From contig DDZS01000026.1 in NCBI GenBank assembly GCA_002346425.1, positions 6,054 through 12,043 of the forward strand: a DNA stretch of 5,990 bases, read 5' to 3'. Shown in pieces: positions 1 through 5,361 of the stretch. The translations under genes and the position numbers were made by a program. The stretch's first letter is position 1. The number at the start of each line of letters is the position of its first letter. The notes under the pieces are model-generated. The model was given only the letters and a program-made list of their open reading frames with translations. It was not told the DNA's origin and ran no database searches. The stretch comes from Alphaproteobacteria bacterium UBA3002. GTDB taxonomy: Bacteria > Pseudomonadota > Alphaproteobacteria > Rickettsiales > UBA3002.

Positions 1-156
1 AAGCCGAAATCGTTCGAAGCGTCGGTGCTGCAATTTGGTGACCGCATGGACCGTTCCTTGCGCCGGACGGTTTACCGCAACGTTCCGGTCTACACTCGGG
101 CGGCACTACACCGTCGGGAAACCCGGCGTGCCACGCGGATCGCGCAGTGGGGCTAA
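1..156 (+). CDS. 3' end of an unidentified Arg-rich protein (5' end outside window)
   Basis: Frame 1 is open from the first base for 51 codons and stops at TAA 154-156. The visible tail is very basic, with about fourteen Arg, and ends in IAQWG. The reading frame runs off the window edge and an intrinsic terminator follows 16 nt after the stop, as expected for the last gene of a transcript. I do not recognise a domain in this short piece, so no function is given. The overlapping frame-2 ORF starting at 35 is less likely because it runs through the terminator and into the next gene. Confidence 0.6.
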   Translation, partial: KPKSFEASVLQFGDRMDRSLRRTVYRNVPVYTRAALHRRETRRATRIAQWG

Positions 157-172
157 TCCCCCCGGCAAGCTG

Positions 173-202
173 ATGCCTCGCCACACTGGCGGGGCATTTT
201 TT
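173..202 (+). terminator. Intrinsic terminator of the upstream gene
   Basis: A 10-bp stem (173-182 with 188-197, one T-G wobble) closes a 5-nt ACACT loop. Six T run from 197 to 202, the first of them shared with the stem base. This is a textbook rho-independent terminator on the plus strand. It separates the upstream gene from the CoA-transferase operon, so the latter should have its own promoter in 203-288. Confidence 0.85.
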
Positions 203-232
203 CTTCTGGCGGGCGCATTCGGCATTCCGAAC

Positions 233-262
233 TTGTTTCGCAATCCATTTCATATTTATATA
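233..262 (+). promoter_or_regulatory. Candidate sigma-70 promoter for the scoA operon
   Basis: TTGTTT at 233-238 and TATATA at 257-262 lie 18 nt apart in a locally AT-rich stretch (241-270), between the upstream terminator and the scoA ribosome site. No other good -35/-10 pair is evident in the gap. The expected start, around 268-270, would leave a leader of about 20 nt. No clear operator palindrome is seen. The call rests on motif and position only. Confidence 0.4.
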
Positions 263-288
263 GATCCTGAAACACGACGAGGGACGAG

Positions 289-996
289 ATGGCCAATAAA
301 CGCTACGAGGATGCGCAAGACGCGTTGAAAGACCTGTTGCATGATGACATGACTATTATGGCGGGCGGTTTCGGCCTGTGCGGGATTCCGGAACATTGCA
401 TCGCGGCGATCAAGGAATCGGGCGTCAAAGGACTGACTATCATCTCCAACAACTGCGGGGTGGATGATTTTGGGCTGGGTCAGTTATTGCATACGCGCCA
501 AATTAAAAAGATGATTTCGTCTTACGTCGGCGAAAACAAAACCTTTGAAAAGCAATATCTCGACGGGGAAATCGAAATCGAATTCAACCCGCAAGGCACG
601 CTGGCCGAACGCATCCGCGCGGGCGGGGCGGGCATCCCGGCATTCTATACCAAAACCGGTTACGGCACCAAAGTATCCGAAGGCAAAGAAACCCGCGAAT
701 TTGATGGCGAATGGTATGTCATGGAAACCGGGCTGGTGGCTGATCTGTCGATCATCAAAGCGTGGAAAGCGACGACGCAGGGCGATCTGATTTACCGCAA
801 AACCGCGCGCAACTTCAACCCGATGATGGCGACAGCGGGCAAGGTCACAGTGGCGGAAGTCGAAGAGATCGTCCCCAATGATCATATCGCGGCGGACGAC
901 ATTCACACGCCGGGCATTTTCGTGCAGCGCCTGTTCAAAGGCGACGCCTACGAAAAACGCATCGAATTCAGAACCACCCGGCCCAAAGCGGCATAA
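289..996 (+). CDS. scoA: Succinyl-CoA:3-ketoacid CoA-transferase, subunit A
   Basis: Alpha subunit (235 aa, the usual length) of the class I CoA-transferase that moves CoA from succinyl-CoA to acetoacetate, giving acetoacetyl-CoA for thiolysis; a cytoplasmic enzyme. Residues 19-34 nearly match the family signature 1: an acidic pair, three hydrophobic residues, GGF, then GxP (Asp replaces the usual Gly/Asn at the second position). Further family blocks are the NNCG segment, FNPQGTLAERIRAGGAGIPAFYT, and a GTKV.EGKE segment. The catalytic Glu is not here but in the partner subunit, ScoB. ATG 289 is chosen because GAGGGA lies at 279-284. AtoD and PcaI are close relatives, but the FNPQGTL...YGT pattern fits ScoA best. 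scoB follows after one inserted gene; no thiolase or hydroxybutyrate dehydrogenase is in the window. Confidence 0.96.
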   Translation: MANKRYEDAQDALKDLLHDDMTIMAGGFGLCGIPEHCIAAIKESGVKGLTIISNNCGVDDFGLGQLLHTRQIKKMISSYVGENKTFEKQYLDGEIEIEFNPQGTLAERIRAGGAGIPAFYTKTGYGTKVSEGKETREFDGEWYVMETGLVADLSIIKAWKATTQGDLIYRKTARNFNPMMATAGKVTVAEVEEIVPNDHIAADDIHTPGIFVQRLFKGDAYEKRIEFRTTRPKAA

Positions 997-1009
997 GTAA
1001 GAGGAAGCT

Positions 1010-1285
1010 ATGAAACATCTTGGACTGATCACGTTACTGAGCGGACTGCTCGCCATCAGTGCGTGCAACACCATGCAGGGGCTGGGTCGCGATATGAGCG
1101 CGCTGGGCAACAATCTGGAAGACACCGCACGCGAAGAGCGCGAAGGCTATCTGGAAAAGAAATCGCAAGACGATCAGCGCGAGCAGATTCGTGGGCAACA
1201 AAACCAGAATCGCAGCGTGCAGCAGCAGAATAACACGGGCTACGAATACCGTCCGGATGGGAATTATAACCAGCAGGGCTATTAA
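1010..1285 (+). CDS. Small lipoprotein with entericidin-like core and Q/N-rich tail
   Basis: A 91-aa predicted lipoprotein. A Lys-start hydrophobic signal peptide (residues 2-18) ends in the lipobox ISA-C19. Asn at +2 argues for outer-membrane sorting. Residues 19-40 (CNTMQGLGRDMSALGNNLED, then TA) follow the entericidin A/B pattern, in which a short core CNT..G.G.D....G..LEDTA follows the lipidated Cys. Entericidins are normally about 40-50 aa; here residues 41-91 add a charged helix-like stretch and then a Gln/Asn/Tyr-rich hydrophilic tail. GAGGAAG at 1001-1007 supports ATG 1010. The gene starts 13 nt after scoA and precedes scoB, so it is very probably co-transcribed with both. A toxin or antidote role is not shown; an envelope-stress or structural lipoprotein is equally possible. 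Confidence 0.9.
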   Translation: MKHLGLITLLSGLLAISACNTMQGLGRDMSALGNNLEDTAREEREGYLEKKSQDDQREQIRGQQNQNRSVQQQNNTGYEYRPDGNYNQQGY

Positions 1286-1392
1286 GGTATCATGGGGGAG
1301 GCCAGTAGGCCGACCGCAGCCATGAGCCCGCGAAGCGGCGTTCCATCGAACCTGCAGTAGGCAGGTGAGGGGAACAAACAAAGGAGACACTT
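1286..1392 (+). promoter_or_regulatory. Structured spacer between the lipoprotein gene and scoB
   Basis: This 107-nt gap is much longer than the 13-nt gap before it and can fold into several hairpins: GGCC/GGCC around AGTA (1300-1311); CCGC/GCGG around GAA (1328-1338); and a two-tier element with outer stem GTTCC/GGAAC (1340-1344 with 1371-1375) and inner stem ACCTGC/GCAGGT (1350-1355 with 1361-1366). CAGTAGGC recurs in both the first and last hairpin (1303-1310, 1355-1362). It ends just before the scoB ribosome site AAGGAG (1381-1386, 6 nt from ATG). No T-run follows any stem, so it is not a plain terminator. A processing site, translation control element or small palindromic repeat are the likely options. 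Confidence 0.5.
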
Positions 1393-2046
1393 ATGTGGGA
1401 TCGCGATCAAATGGCGGCACGCGCCGCGCAGGAATTGGAAGACGGGTTTTATGTGAATCTGGGTATCGGCATGCCGACGCTGGTGGCGAATCACATTCCC
1501 GAGGGCGTTGAGATTACGCTGCAATCGGAAAATGGCATGCTGGGCATGGGCCCGTTCCCGTATGAAGGCGAAGAAGATGCCGACCTGATTAACGCCGGAA
1601 AACAGACGATTTCCGAATTGCCATCGAGCGTTTATTTTTCAAGCGCCGACAGTTTCGCAATGATCCGCGGCGGGCATATCAACATCACGATTTTGGGCGC
1701 GTTGGAAGTCGCCGAAAATGGCGACCTCGCCAACTGGATGGTGCCTGGCAAAATGATCAAAGGCATGGGCGGCGCGATGGACCTTGTCGCAGGCGTCAAA
1801 AAAGTCGTGGTATTGATGGATCATACCTCGAAAGACGGATCGCCGAAGCTGGTCAAGGAATGCTCCCTACCGCTGACGGGAACGGGTGTGGTATCGATGG
1901 TCATCACCAATCTTGGTGTGTTTGAAATGCGCGATGGCACGCTAACGCTCATCGAACTGGCGCCGGATGTCACCGAAGCCGAAATCGCCGAACACACAAC
2001 GGCACAGTATAAAGTCGATCTGAAAAAGAAAGCCGAAGCGGCGTAG
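1393..2046 (+). CDS. scoB: Succinyl-CoA:3-ketoacid CoA-transferase, subunit B
   Basis: Beta subunit (217 aa, normal length) carrying the active-site glutamate that forms the glutamyl-CoA thioester during CoA transfer to acetoacetate. The glutamate is E46 in LQSENGMLG, a near match to CoA-transferase signature 2 (Met where L/I/V/F is usual). Also typical are N-terminal VNLGIGMPTLVANHIP, a GGHINITILGALEV segment, DLANWMVPGKMIKGMGGAMD and the HTSKDGSPKLV block. ATG 1393 is fixed by a perfect AAGGAG at 1381-1386. It needs ScoA (289-996) for activity. The genes are usually adjacent; here a lipoprotein gene and a folded spacer intervene. The convergent minus-strand gene ends 40 nt downstream. Confidence 0.96.
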   Translation: MWDRDQMAARAAQELEDGFYVNLGIGMPTLVANHIPEGVEITLQSENGMLGMGPFPYEGEEDADLINAGKQTISELPSSVYFSSADSFAMIRGGHINITILGALEVAENGDLANWMVPGKMIKGMGGAMDLVAGVKKVVVLMDHTSKDGSPKLVKECSLPLTGTGVVSMVITNLGVFEMRDGTLTLIELAPDVTEAEIAEHTTAQYKVDLKKKAEAA

Positions 2047-2054
2047 CGAAAAGC

Positions 2055-2078
2055 GACCCCGCGCCGAAGCGCGAGGTC
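2055..2078 (-). terminator. Hairpin at scoB / membrane-protein convergent junction
   Basis: A ten-position inverted repeat (2055-2064 with 2069-2078) encloses CGAA, which reads as the stable UUCG tetraloop in minus-strand RNA. The single non-Watson-Crick pair (2059/2074) is a C-A mismatch on the plus strand but a G-U wobble on the minus strand, so the stem folds best in RNA from the leftward gene ending at 2087. Only four T follow on that strand (GCTTTTCGC), so termination is moderate. It may also act as a 3' end for scoB. Confidence 0.6.
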
Positions 2079-2086
2079 ATGAGAGT

Positions 2087-2521
2087 TCAGTCGGCGCAGC
2101 TGCTCGCGTTGGTAGCGCCGATCAGCTTGCCAATCGCCTCGCCGACCGGCGTCCAAATCAGCATGCTGATCGGGATGCCAAAGCAGACGACGGCGACGAT
2201 TTGTTGCGTCGCCACGAGCAGCTCCTTGCTCGTAACGCCTGCGAACAAGCCGATTAAAGCGCCGATCACATAGCAGCCGACAATGCCTGTGACGTCGACC
2301 ATAGAAGCCAACACGTCATAGGACGGCTTGTCGTCATCATTGGCCCAAGCGCAGAAAACGCCGAGGGTCATGATAAGGGTGATGACGATGGCGACCGGCT
2401 TCCAGCTGGTTCCCCAGTTGGCCCCGAACAGTCCGCAGAATATGAGCATGAACAGGACGAAACACATGGCTCCGACCACCATACCCACCAGCGGCTGCCG
2501 CCAAAAAAGCGTGGAATTCAT
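2087..2521 (-). CDS. Hypothetical four-helix inner-membrane protein
   Basis: A 144-aa protein that I do not recognise. Four hydrophobic segments are visible at about residues 11-33, 42-60, 74-96 and 103-123, separated by short loops. The loop after helix 2 is acidic (NDDDKPSYD), and helices 1 and 3 carry Gly-rich spacing (GMVVGAM, GIVGCYVIGALIGLFAG). There is no signal peptide other than helix 1, and no enzymatic motif. The start ATG (complement 2519-2521) is preceded on the minus strand by AAGGAAAAAGAG, a good ribosome site. It is transcribed divergently from the pirin gene and ends 40 nt from the scoB stop. The size and topology resemble the 129-aa protein at 3609-3998 on the other side of pirin. 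Function is unknown; a small regulatory or structural membrane protein is as far as the sequence goes. Confidence 0.85.
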   Translation of the reverse strand: MNSTLFWRQPLVGMVVGAMCFVLFMLIFCGLFGANWGTSWKPVAIVITLIMTLGVFCAWANDDDKPSYDVLASMVDVTGIVGCYVIGALIGLFAGVTSKELLVATQQIVAVVCFGIPISMLIWTPVGEAIGKLIGATNASSCAD

Positions 2522-2543
2522 CTCTTTTTCCTTACGCTAATCC

Positions 2544-2563
2544 CCGCCTGCCAAAGCAGACGG
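2544..2563 (-). promoter_or_regulatory. Leader hairpin upstream of the 144-aa membrane protein
   Basis: CCGCCTGC (2544-2551) and GCAGACGG (2556-2563) form an 8-bp stem around a 4-nt loop. The only imperfect pair (2547/2560) is a G-U wobble in minus-strand RNA but a C-A mismatch on the plus strand. It lies about 12 nt upstream of the ribosome site of the leftward gene, so it would be in that gene's 5' leader. No U-tract follows, so it is not a terminator. A role in mRNA stability or translation is conjecture. Confidence 0.4.
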
Positions 2564-2643
2564 ATACTCAACAATTTACAAAAAGTTGCAAAACGCGCAT
2601 ACCATGGCAGAAAAGTATGACAGTTTTATGAAAAGAGAGTGAA

Positions 2644-3555
2644 ATGAGCAATATCTTAGCCCACACCCAAGCCGATTGCCGTGAACATACGGGCGATGAT
2701 TCGCAGGTAGCCATGATTATTACCCCGCGCGAGAAAGATTTGGGCGGATTTTCGGTGCGCCGCGTGTTGCCCTTTGCCAAACGACGCATGGTGGGGCCGT
2801 GGATTTTCTTTGACGAAATGGGCCCTGCCCCCTTTGCCGCCGGCGAGGGGATCAATGTCCGCCCACATCCGCATATCGGGCTGGCAACGGTGACGTATCT
2901 GTTTGAAGGCGAGATCACGCATCGCGATTCGCTGGGCAGCCATCTGGGGATTCGCCCCGGCGCAATCAACCTGATGGTGGCGGGCCGCGGCATTGTGCAT
3001 TCCGAACGTAAGCCCGCGCGCAGTGACGCGTACCAAATGCATGGCCTGCAATTGTGGCACGCGCTGCCCAAAGAATGGGAAATGACCGACCCGGCCTTTC
3101 ATCATTATTCGGCAGAGTCGATTCCGGAAACCGTGATCGACGGGGTGGCGGTGCGCGTGATGATGGGCGATGCCTACGGCCTGACCTCGCCGGTCAAAAC
3201 CTTTTGCGAGACGCTCTATGCCGAAGCGCGTTTGCCCGCGGGCGCAAGCCTCGCTTTGCCGCAGGTGCCGGAACTCGCCTGTTATGTGGTCGAGGGAGCG
3301 GTGAGCTTTGGCGAGAGTCAAATCAACGCGCAACAAATGGCGATTTTCGAAGATCAGGCGACGGGTCAACTGCACGCCACCAGCGATTGCCGTCTGGTGT
3401 TCATCGGTGGTGAGTCATTGGGCGAGCGGCATATCGAATGGAATTTCGTCGCCAGCGATCCAGCCCTGATCGCGCAAGCCAAAGCCGACTGGCTCGCCGG
3501 TCGCTTCCCCACCGTGCCGGGGGATGAAGACGAATTTATTCCGTTGCCGCAGTAA
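2644..3555 (+). CDS. Pirin family protein (metal-binding bicupin)
   Basis: A 303-aa pirin. Pirins are two-domain cupins that bind one metal ion in the N-terminal barrel; bacterial members include quercetin dioxygenases and redox-responsive regulators. The four ligands are visible as H75 and H77 (in RPHPHIGLATVTYLFEG) and H119 and E121 (in AGRGIVHSER), spaced as in characterised pirins (His-x-His, about 42 residues, His-x-Glu). Other family blocks are GFSVRRVLPF, GPWIFFDEMGP, HRDSLGS and LQLWHALP. The C-terminal cupin (about 165-290) is less conserved. ATG 2644 has AGAGAG at 2634-2639; M24 is a possible shorter start, but the N-terminal extension has a ribosome site and normal codons. It is cytoplasmic and appears monocistronic. 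The exact substrate cannot be read from the sequence. Confidence 0.95.
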   Translation: MSNILAHTQADCREHTGDDSQVAMIITPREKDLGGFSVRRVLPFAKRRMVGPWIFFDEMGPAPFAAGEGINVRPHPHIGLATVTYLFEGEITHRDSLGSHLGIRPGAINLMVAGRGIVHSERKPARSDAYQMHGLQLWHALPKEWEMTDPAFHHYSAESIPETVIDGVAVRVMMGDAYGLTSPVKTFCETLYAEARLPAGASLALPQVPELACYVVEGAVSFGESQINAQQMAIFEDQATGQLHATSDCRLVFIGGESLGERHIEWNFVASDPALIAQAKADWLAGRFPTVPGDEDEFIPLPQ

Positions 3556-3597
3556 AAAAATCCGCTTCGGCGTTCCGGTGAGGGAAGAGCCGAAGCG
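3554..3597 (-). terminator. Intrinsic terminator of the 129-aa membrane protein, overlapping the pirin stop
   Basis: CGCTTCGGC (3563-3571) pairs perfectly with GCCGAAGCG (3589-3597). Inside the loop, TTCC (3573-3576) pairs with GGAA (3583-3586), extending the stem. Seven A at 3554-3560 read as a U-tract in minus-strand RNA, so this terminates the leftward gene ending at 3609. The A-run includes two bases of the pirin stop codon (TAA 3553-3555). On the plus strand the stem lacks a following T-run but may still protect the pirin mRNA 3' end. Confidence 0.8.
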
Positions 3598-3608
3598 AAA
3601 GGTCAGGG

Positions 3609-3998
3609 TCATCGCAGGTCAAAGGATTTTCCTTTTCTGCGACGCATCTCGCGCATGGTGAGCAGGCCGATGGTGAAAGACATCGCCATTCCGATCATGC
3701 AGGCACCGACGGCCTGAGAAAAGATCAGAGACGGCGTCTCTACATACCGATTGATCAGCCAGCAGGTCGGCGCCGTAATCGCGGTGAAGACGAGGATCAC
3801 CGCCAGCCACGGCTGATAATAGCCAATGCGCCAGCAAATGAATTGCATCGCCAGCACTGCACCTAGTGCAGAGCCCATCGAGCCGGTTACGGCAAAGCTC
3901 CAATGCTCGGCTTCCAATAGGCCAATGCCGATGAAAAGGACCATCACCGTCCCGCCCACCATGCACGCGATTTCTTTATCATAAGGATAACGTCTCAT
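3609..3998 (-). CDS. Hypothetical four-helix inner-membrane protein
   Basis: A 129-aa protein that I do not recognise. Hydrophobic segments lie at about residues 10-28, 35-56, 63-82 and 92-114. The tail is strongly basic (MREMRRRKGKSFDLR), which by the positive-inside rule places the C-terminus in the cytoplasm, and the N-terminus (MRRYPYDK) as well. Aromatic/Cys-rich patches (FICWRIGYYQPW, TCWLINRY) stand out. ATG (complement 3996-3998) is preceded on the minus strand by AAAGGAAAG. A strong terminator lies directly downstream. A 99-nt gap with two hairpins separates it from the sulfotransferase stop at 4098, so it may be read through from that operon or have its own promoter. General layout resembles the 144-aa protein at 2087-2521; common ancestry is not established. 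Confidence 0.8.
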   Translation of the reverse strand: MRRYPYDKEIACMVGGTVMVLFIGIGLLEAEHWSFAVTGSMGSALGAVLAMQFICWRIGYYQPWLAVILVFTAITAPTCWLINRYVETPSLIFSQAVGACMIGMAMSFTIGLLTMREMRRRKGKSFDLR

Positions 3999-4014
3999 AC
4001 GCTTTCCTTTATCA

Positions 4015-4052
4015 GTGCCGATAAGGGCACGACTTCGTTTCAGGAAACAAAG
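4015..4052 (-). other. Two small hairpins between sulfotransferase and 129-aa gene
   Basis: In minus-strand order: CTTTGTTT/AAACGAAG (4045-4052 with 4033-4040, 4-nt loop, one G-U wobble only on this strand), then GTGCC/GGCAC (4026-4030 with 4015-4019, 6-nt loop). The second sits just upstream of the ribosome site of the 129-aa gene. Neither has a clear U-tract, so they are weak candidates for an operon 3' end or a leader element. The stretch 4053-4097 shows nothing further. Confidence 0.35.
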
Positions 4053-4097
4053 TAGAAGCGCGCAGATGTAGCACCCCTCTATGACGGTTTGATGACG

Positions 4098-5156
4098 TTA
4101 GAGCGTATAGTCGAAGGCGGCGGCCATTGGGGATAAGGTGCTGGCCAGCCCGGTGCGGTCGGCTTCGGGCAGGGTGGCGGGATAATAATCTGGCGGGCTT
4201 ACCGTCGCTTCTGCATGGGCGATCAGGTCGGCGGGGAGGGTGAGACCGGTATGTGTGGCGATGCGTTGCAAACTGCCGCGCGGATCGGCGCAGAGGTCTT
4301 CGTAGCGTAGAAGGCAGAGTGCAGGGTTGTCGCGCTGCGCGTGCAGATAGGCCGCGCCCGCTGCCCAGTAGCGCGCCCAGGCGGTCAGTTGCGCACTGCG
4401 ATCCGGGTTAGCAAAATCGGAGAGAATTTGCTGCTGCGTTGTGTCCTCACCAAAATGAATCGGGCGTTTGTCGAGGCCGAATTCGTAATGGCCGCTAAGT
4501 TGCGTGTGCCGCAATTTCGACGGATCGGCGGTTTGTTCGGCGGTGAATAACGCATCCTGCTTCAGGCTGGAGGCGATGAAACTATACGGGTGGCGGATCA
4601 GGCATATAAACCGCGCGTCGGGAAACAGGCGGAGCAGATACGGGATGCGCGGTAGGTTGTAGTTGGCTTTGGCGAGGTAGCGCGTGCCGCCGCGTAGATA
4701 GAGCAGTTTGCGTAAGTGCTGTTGAAAGAAGGCATCGAAGGCGGCGTTGGTTTCCAGCGCGGACGGGCGCGACACGTCATGCGCTTGGGCAAAGAAATGC
4801 TGCCAGATCGGTTCTTCCATCGCTTCCGGGCTGTCGGGCGTCTCCAGCAAGCGGTCCCGATGCGCCCTTTCGCGCGGGGTGGTGTCGCCGCGTGGCAGCA
4901 GGGCTTGCAGGCGGTTCCATAGAATAGGCGTGTGCACAAACGGATAATCGCGGTGGCGATGCGTCGCGGCTTCAGGCGCGTCGGCCAGCAGTTGCAACAG
5001 GATGGTCGTCCCGCTGCGCGCTAAGCCGGTGATCCAGATCGGCCGGTCAATCGCGGGCAGGTGCTCGGCATAGCGGCGGTCTTCATAACGGCTAAGCGCA
5101 AATAACAGGTCGGGCTGGCGGTAGAGGTAGCCCGCCAGATTAGTCAGTAGCGTCAT
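4098..5156 (-). CDS. P-loop sulfotransferase (PAPS-dependent family)
   Basis: A 352-aa sulfotransferase from ATG (complement 5154-5156). Family members move the sulfuryl group from PAPS to a hydroxyl or amine on carbohydrate, lipid or peptide. The 5'-phosphosulfate loop is PIWITGLARSGTT (39-51, with R47, S48, G49, T50, T51). The 3'-phosphate site is FICLIRHPYSFIASSL (183-198, with R188 and the Ser residues). RYLAKANYNLPRI and LFPDARF precede it, and RYEDLCADP (284-292) is the usual C-terminal block, so the Sulfotransfer_3-type fold looks complete. The usual K-x-P after strand 3 is KANYN here. There is no signal peptide, so it is likely cytoplasmic. A TTG at complement 5193-5195 would add 13 Pro/Thr-rich residues; ATG is preferred, although no ribosome site is visible for either, which suggests translational coupling to the overlapping 73-aa gene. 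The acceptor is unknown. Confidence 0.92.
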   Translation of the reverse strand: MTLLTNLAGYLYRQPDLLFALSRYEDRRYAEHLPAIDRPIWITGLARSGTTILLQLLADAPEAATHRHRDYPFVHTPILWNRLQALLPRGDTTPRERAHRDRLLETPDSPEAMEEPIWQHFFAQAHDVSRPSALETNAAFDAFFQQHLRKLLYLRGGTRYLAKANYNLPRIPYLLRLFPDARFICLIRHPYSFIASSLKQDALFTAEQTADPSKLRHTQLSGHYEFGLDKRPIHFGEDTTQQQILSDFANPDRSAQLTAWARYWAAGAAYLHAQRDNPALCLLRYEDLCADPRGSLQRIATHTGLTLPADLIAHAEATVSPPDYYPATLPEADRTGLASTLSPMAAAFDYTL

Positions 5157-5361
5157 CGCCGGGGGTGGTGTCGTTGCGACCGCGCCATTTGACAACCAGC
5201 GCCCAGACGAAAGTGGCCGCGGCTAAAATGCCGCCGAAGGCCACGGCTAGCAGCCAGCCAAGACCGCCGATTAAGGGTACAAGATAGGCATGCGCCGGAG
5301 CGGCGACGCTAAGGCCGATCAGCAGACAGGAAAGCAGCAGGAATGTCGGGCGCATCCACAT
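5140..5361 (-). CDS. Small exported/inner-membrane protein linked to the ASST-like gene
   Basis: A 73-aa protein. An N-terminal signal peptide (residues 1-25, hydrophobic FLLLSCLLIGLSVAAP, ending AHA before Y26) is followed by a short Gly-rich entry (YLVPLIGGLGW), a transmembrane segment (about 34-57) and a basic-then-acidic tail (KWRGRNDTTPGDDATD) that should face the cytoplasm. The pattern AHA-Y-then-Gly-rich-helix recalls small YIGPGAG-type proteins that I associate from memory with ASST-like or phosphatase/sulfatase genes; this is recall, not a search. ATG at 5359-5361 is used; M3 is also possible. Only a weak GTAAG precedes it. It overlaps the upstream gene by 53 nt and the downstream one by 17 nt, all in different frames, so translation is probably coupled. 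A membrane partner or anchor for the propeller protein is a reasonable inference. Confidence 0.75.
   Translation of the reverse strand: MWMRPTFLLLSCLLIGLSVAAPAHAYLVPLIGGLGWLLAVAFGGILAAATFVWALVVKWRGRNDTTPGDDATD

Noticed and set aside
35..328. 97-codon plus-strand ORF
   Set aside because: It crosses a clear intrinsic terminator and the scoA start, and competes with a frame-1 reading open from the window edge to a stop just before the terminator.
484..1125. 213-codon minus-strand ORF antisense to scoA
   Set aside because: Its product shows no family pattern, and scoA on the other strand is unmistakable; a codon-bias shadow.
1292..1360. Possible 22-codon peptide in the scoA-scoB spacer (ATG 1292, TAG 1358)
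   Set aside because: AAGG lies near the ATG, but the peptide has no run of a regulatory amino acid and the same bases form hairpins; not enough to call a leader peptide.
1294..1375. TPP-riboswitch-like look (GGGGAG, then GAACCTG and GGGGAA)
   Set aside because: The conserved CUGAGA and UAAUACC elements are absent and ACCTG is buried in its own hairpin; scoB is not a thiamin gene.
2568..3375. Two long minus-strand ORFs (167 and 239 codons) opposite the pirin gene
   Set aside because: Pirin with all four metal ligands is on the plus strand; the antisense products are Arg/His-rich and low in recognisable structure.
4598..4947. Several 60-113-codon ORFs on both strands inside the sulfotransferase gene
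   Set aside because: They lie wholly within a gene with intact PAPS-binding motifs and have no family features.
5193..5195. TTG as the sulfotransferase start
   Set aside because: It adds a 13-residue Pro/Thr-rich stretch unlike the family and has no ribosome site; the ATG at 5154-5156 is closer to the normal family start. Not fully excluded.
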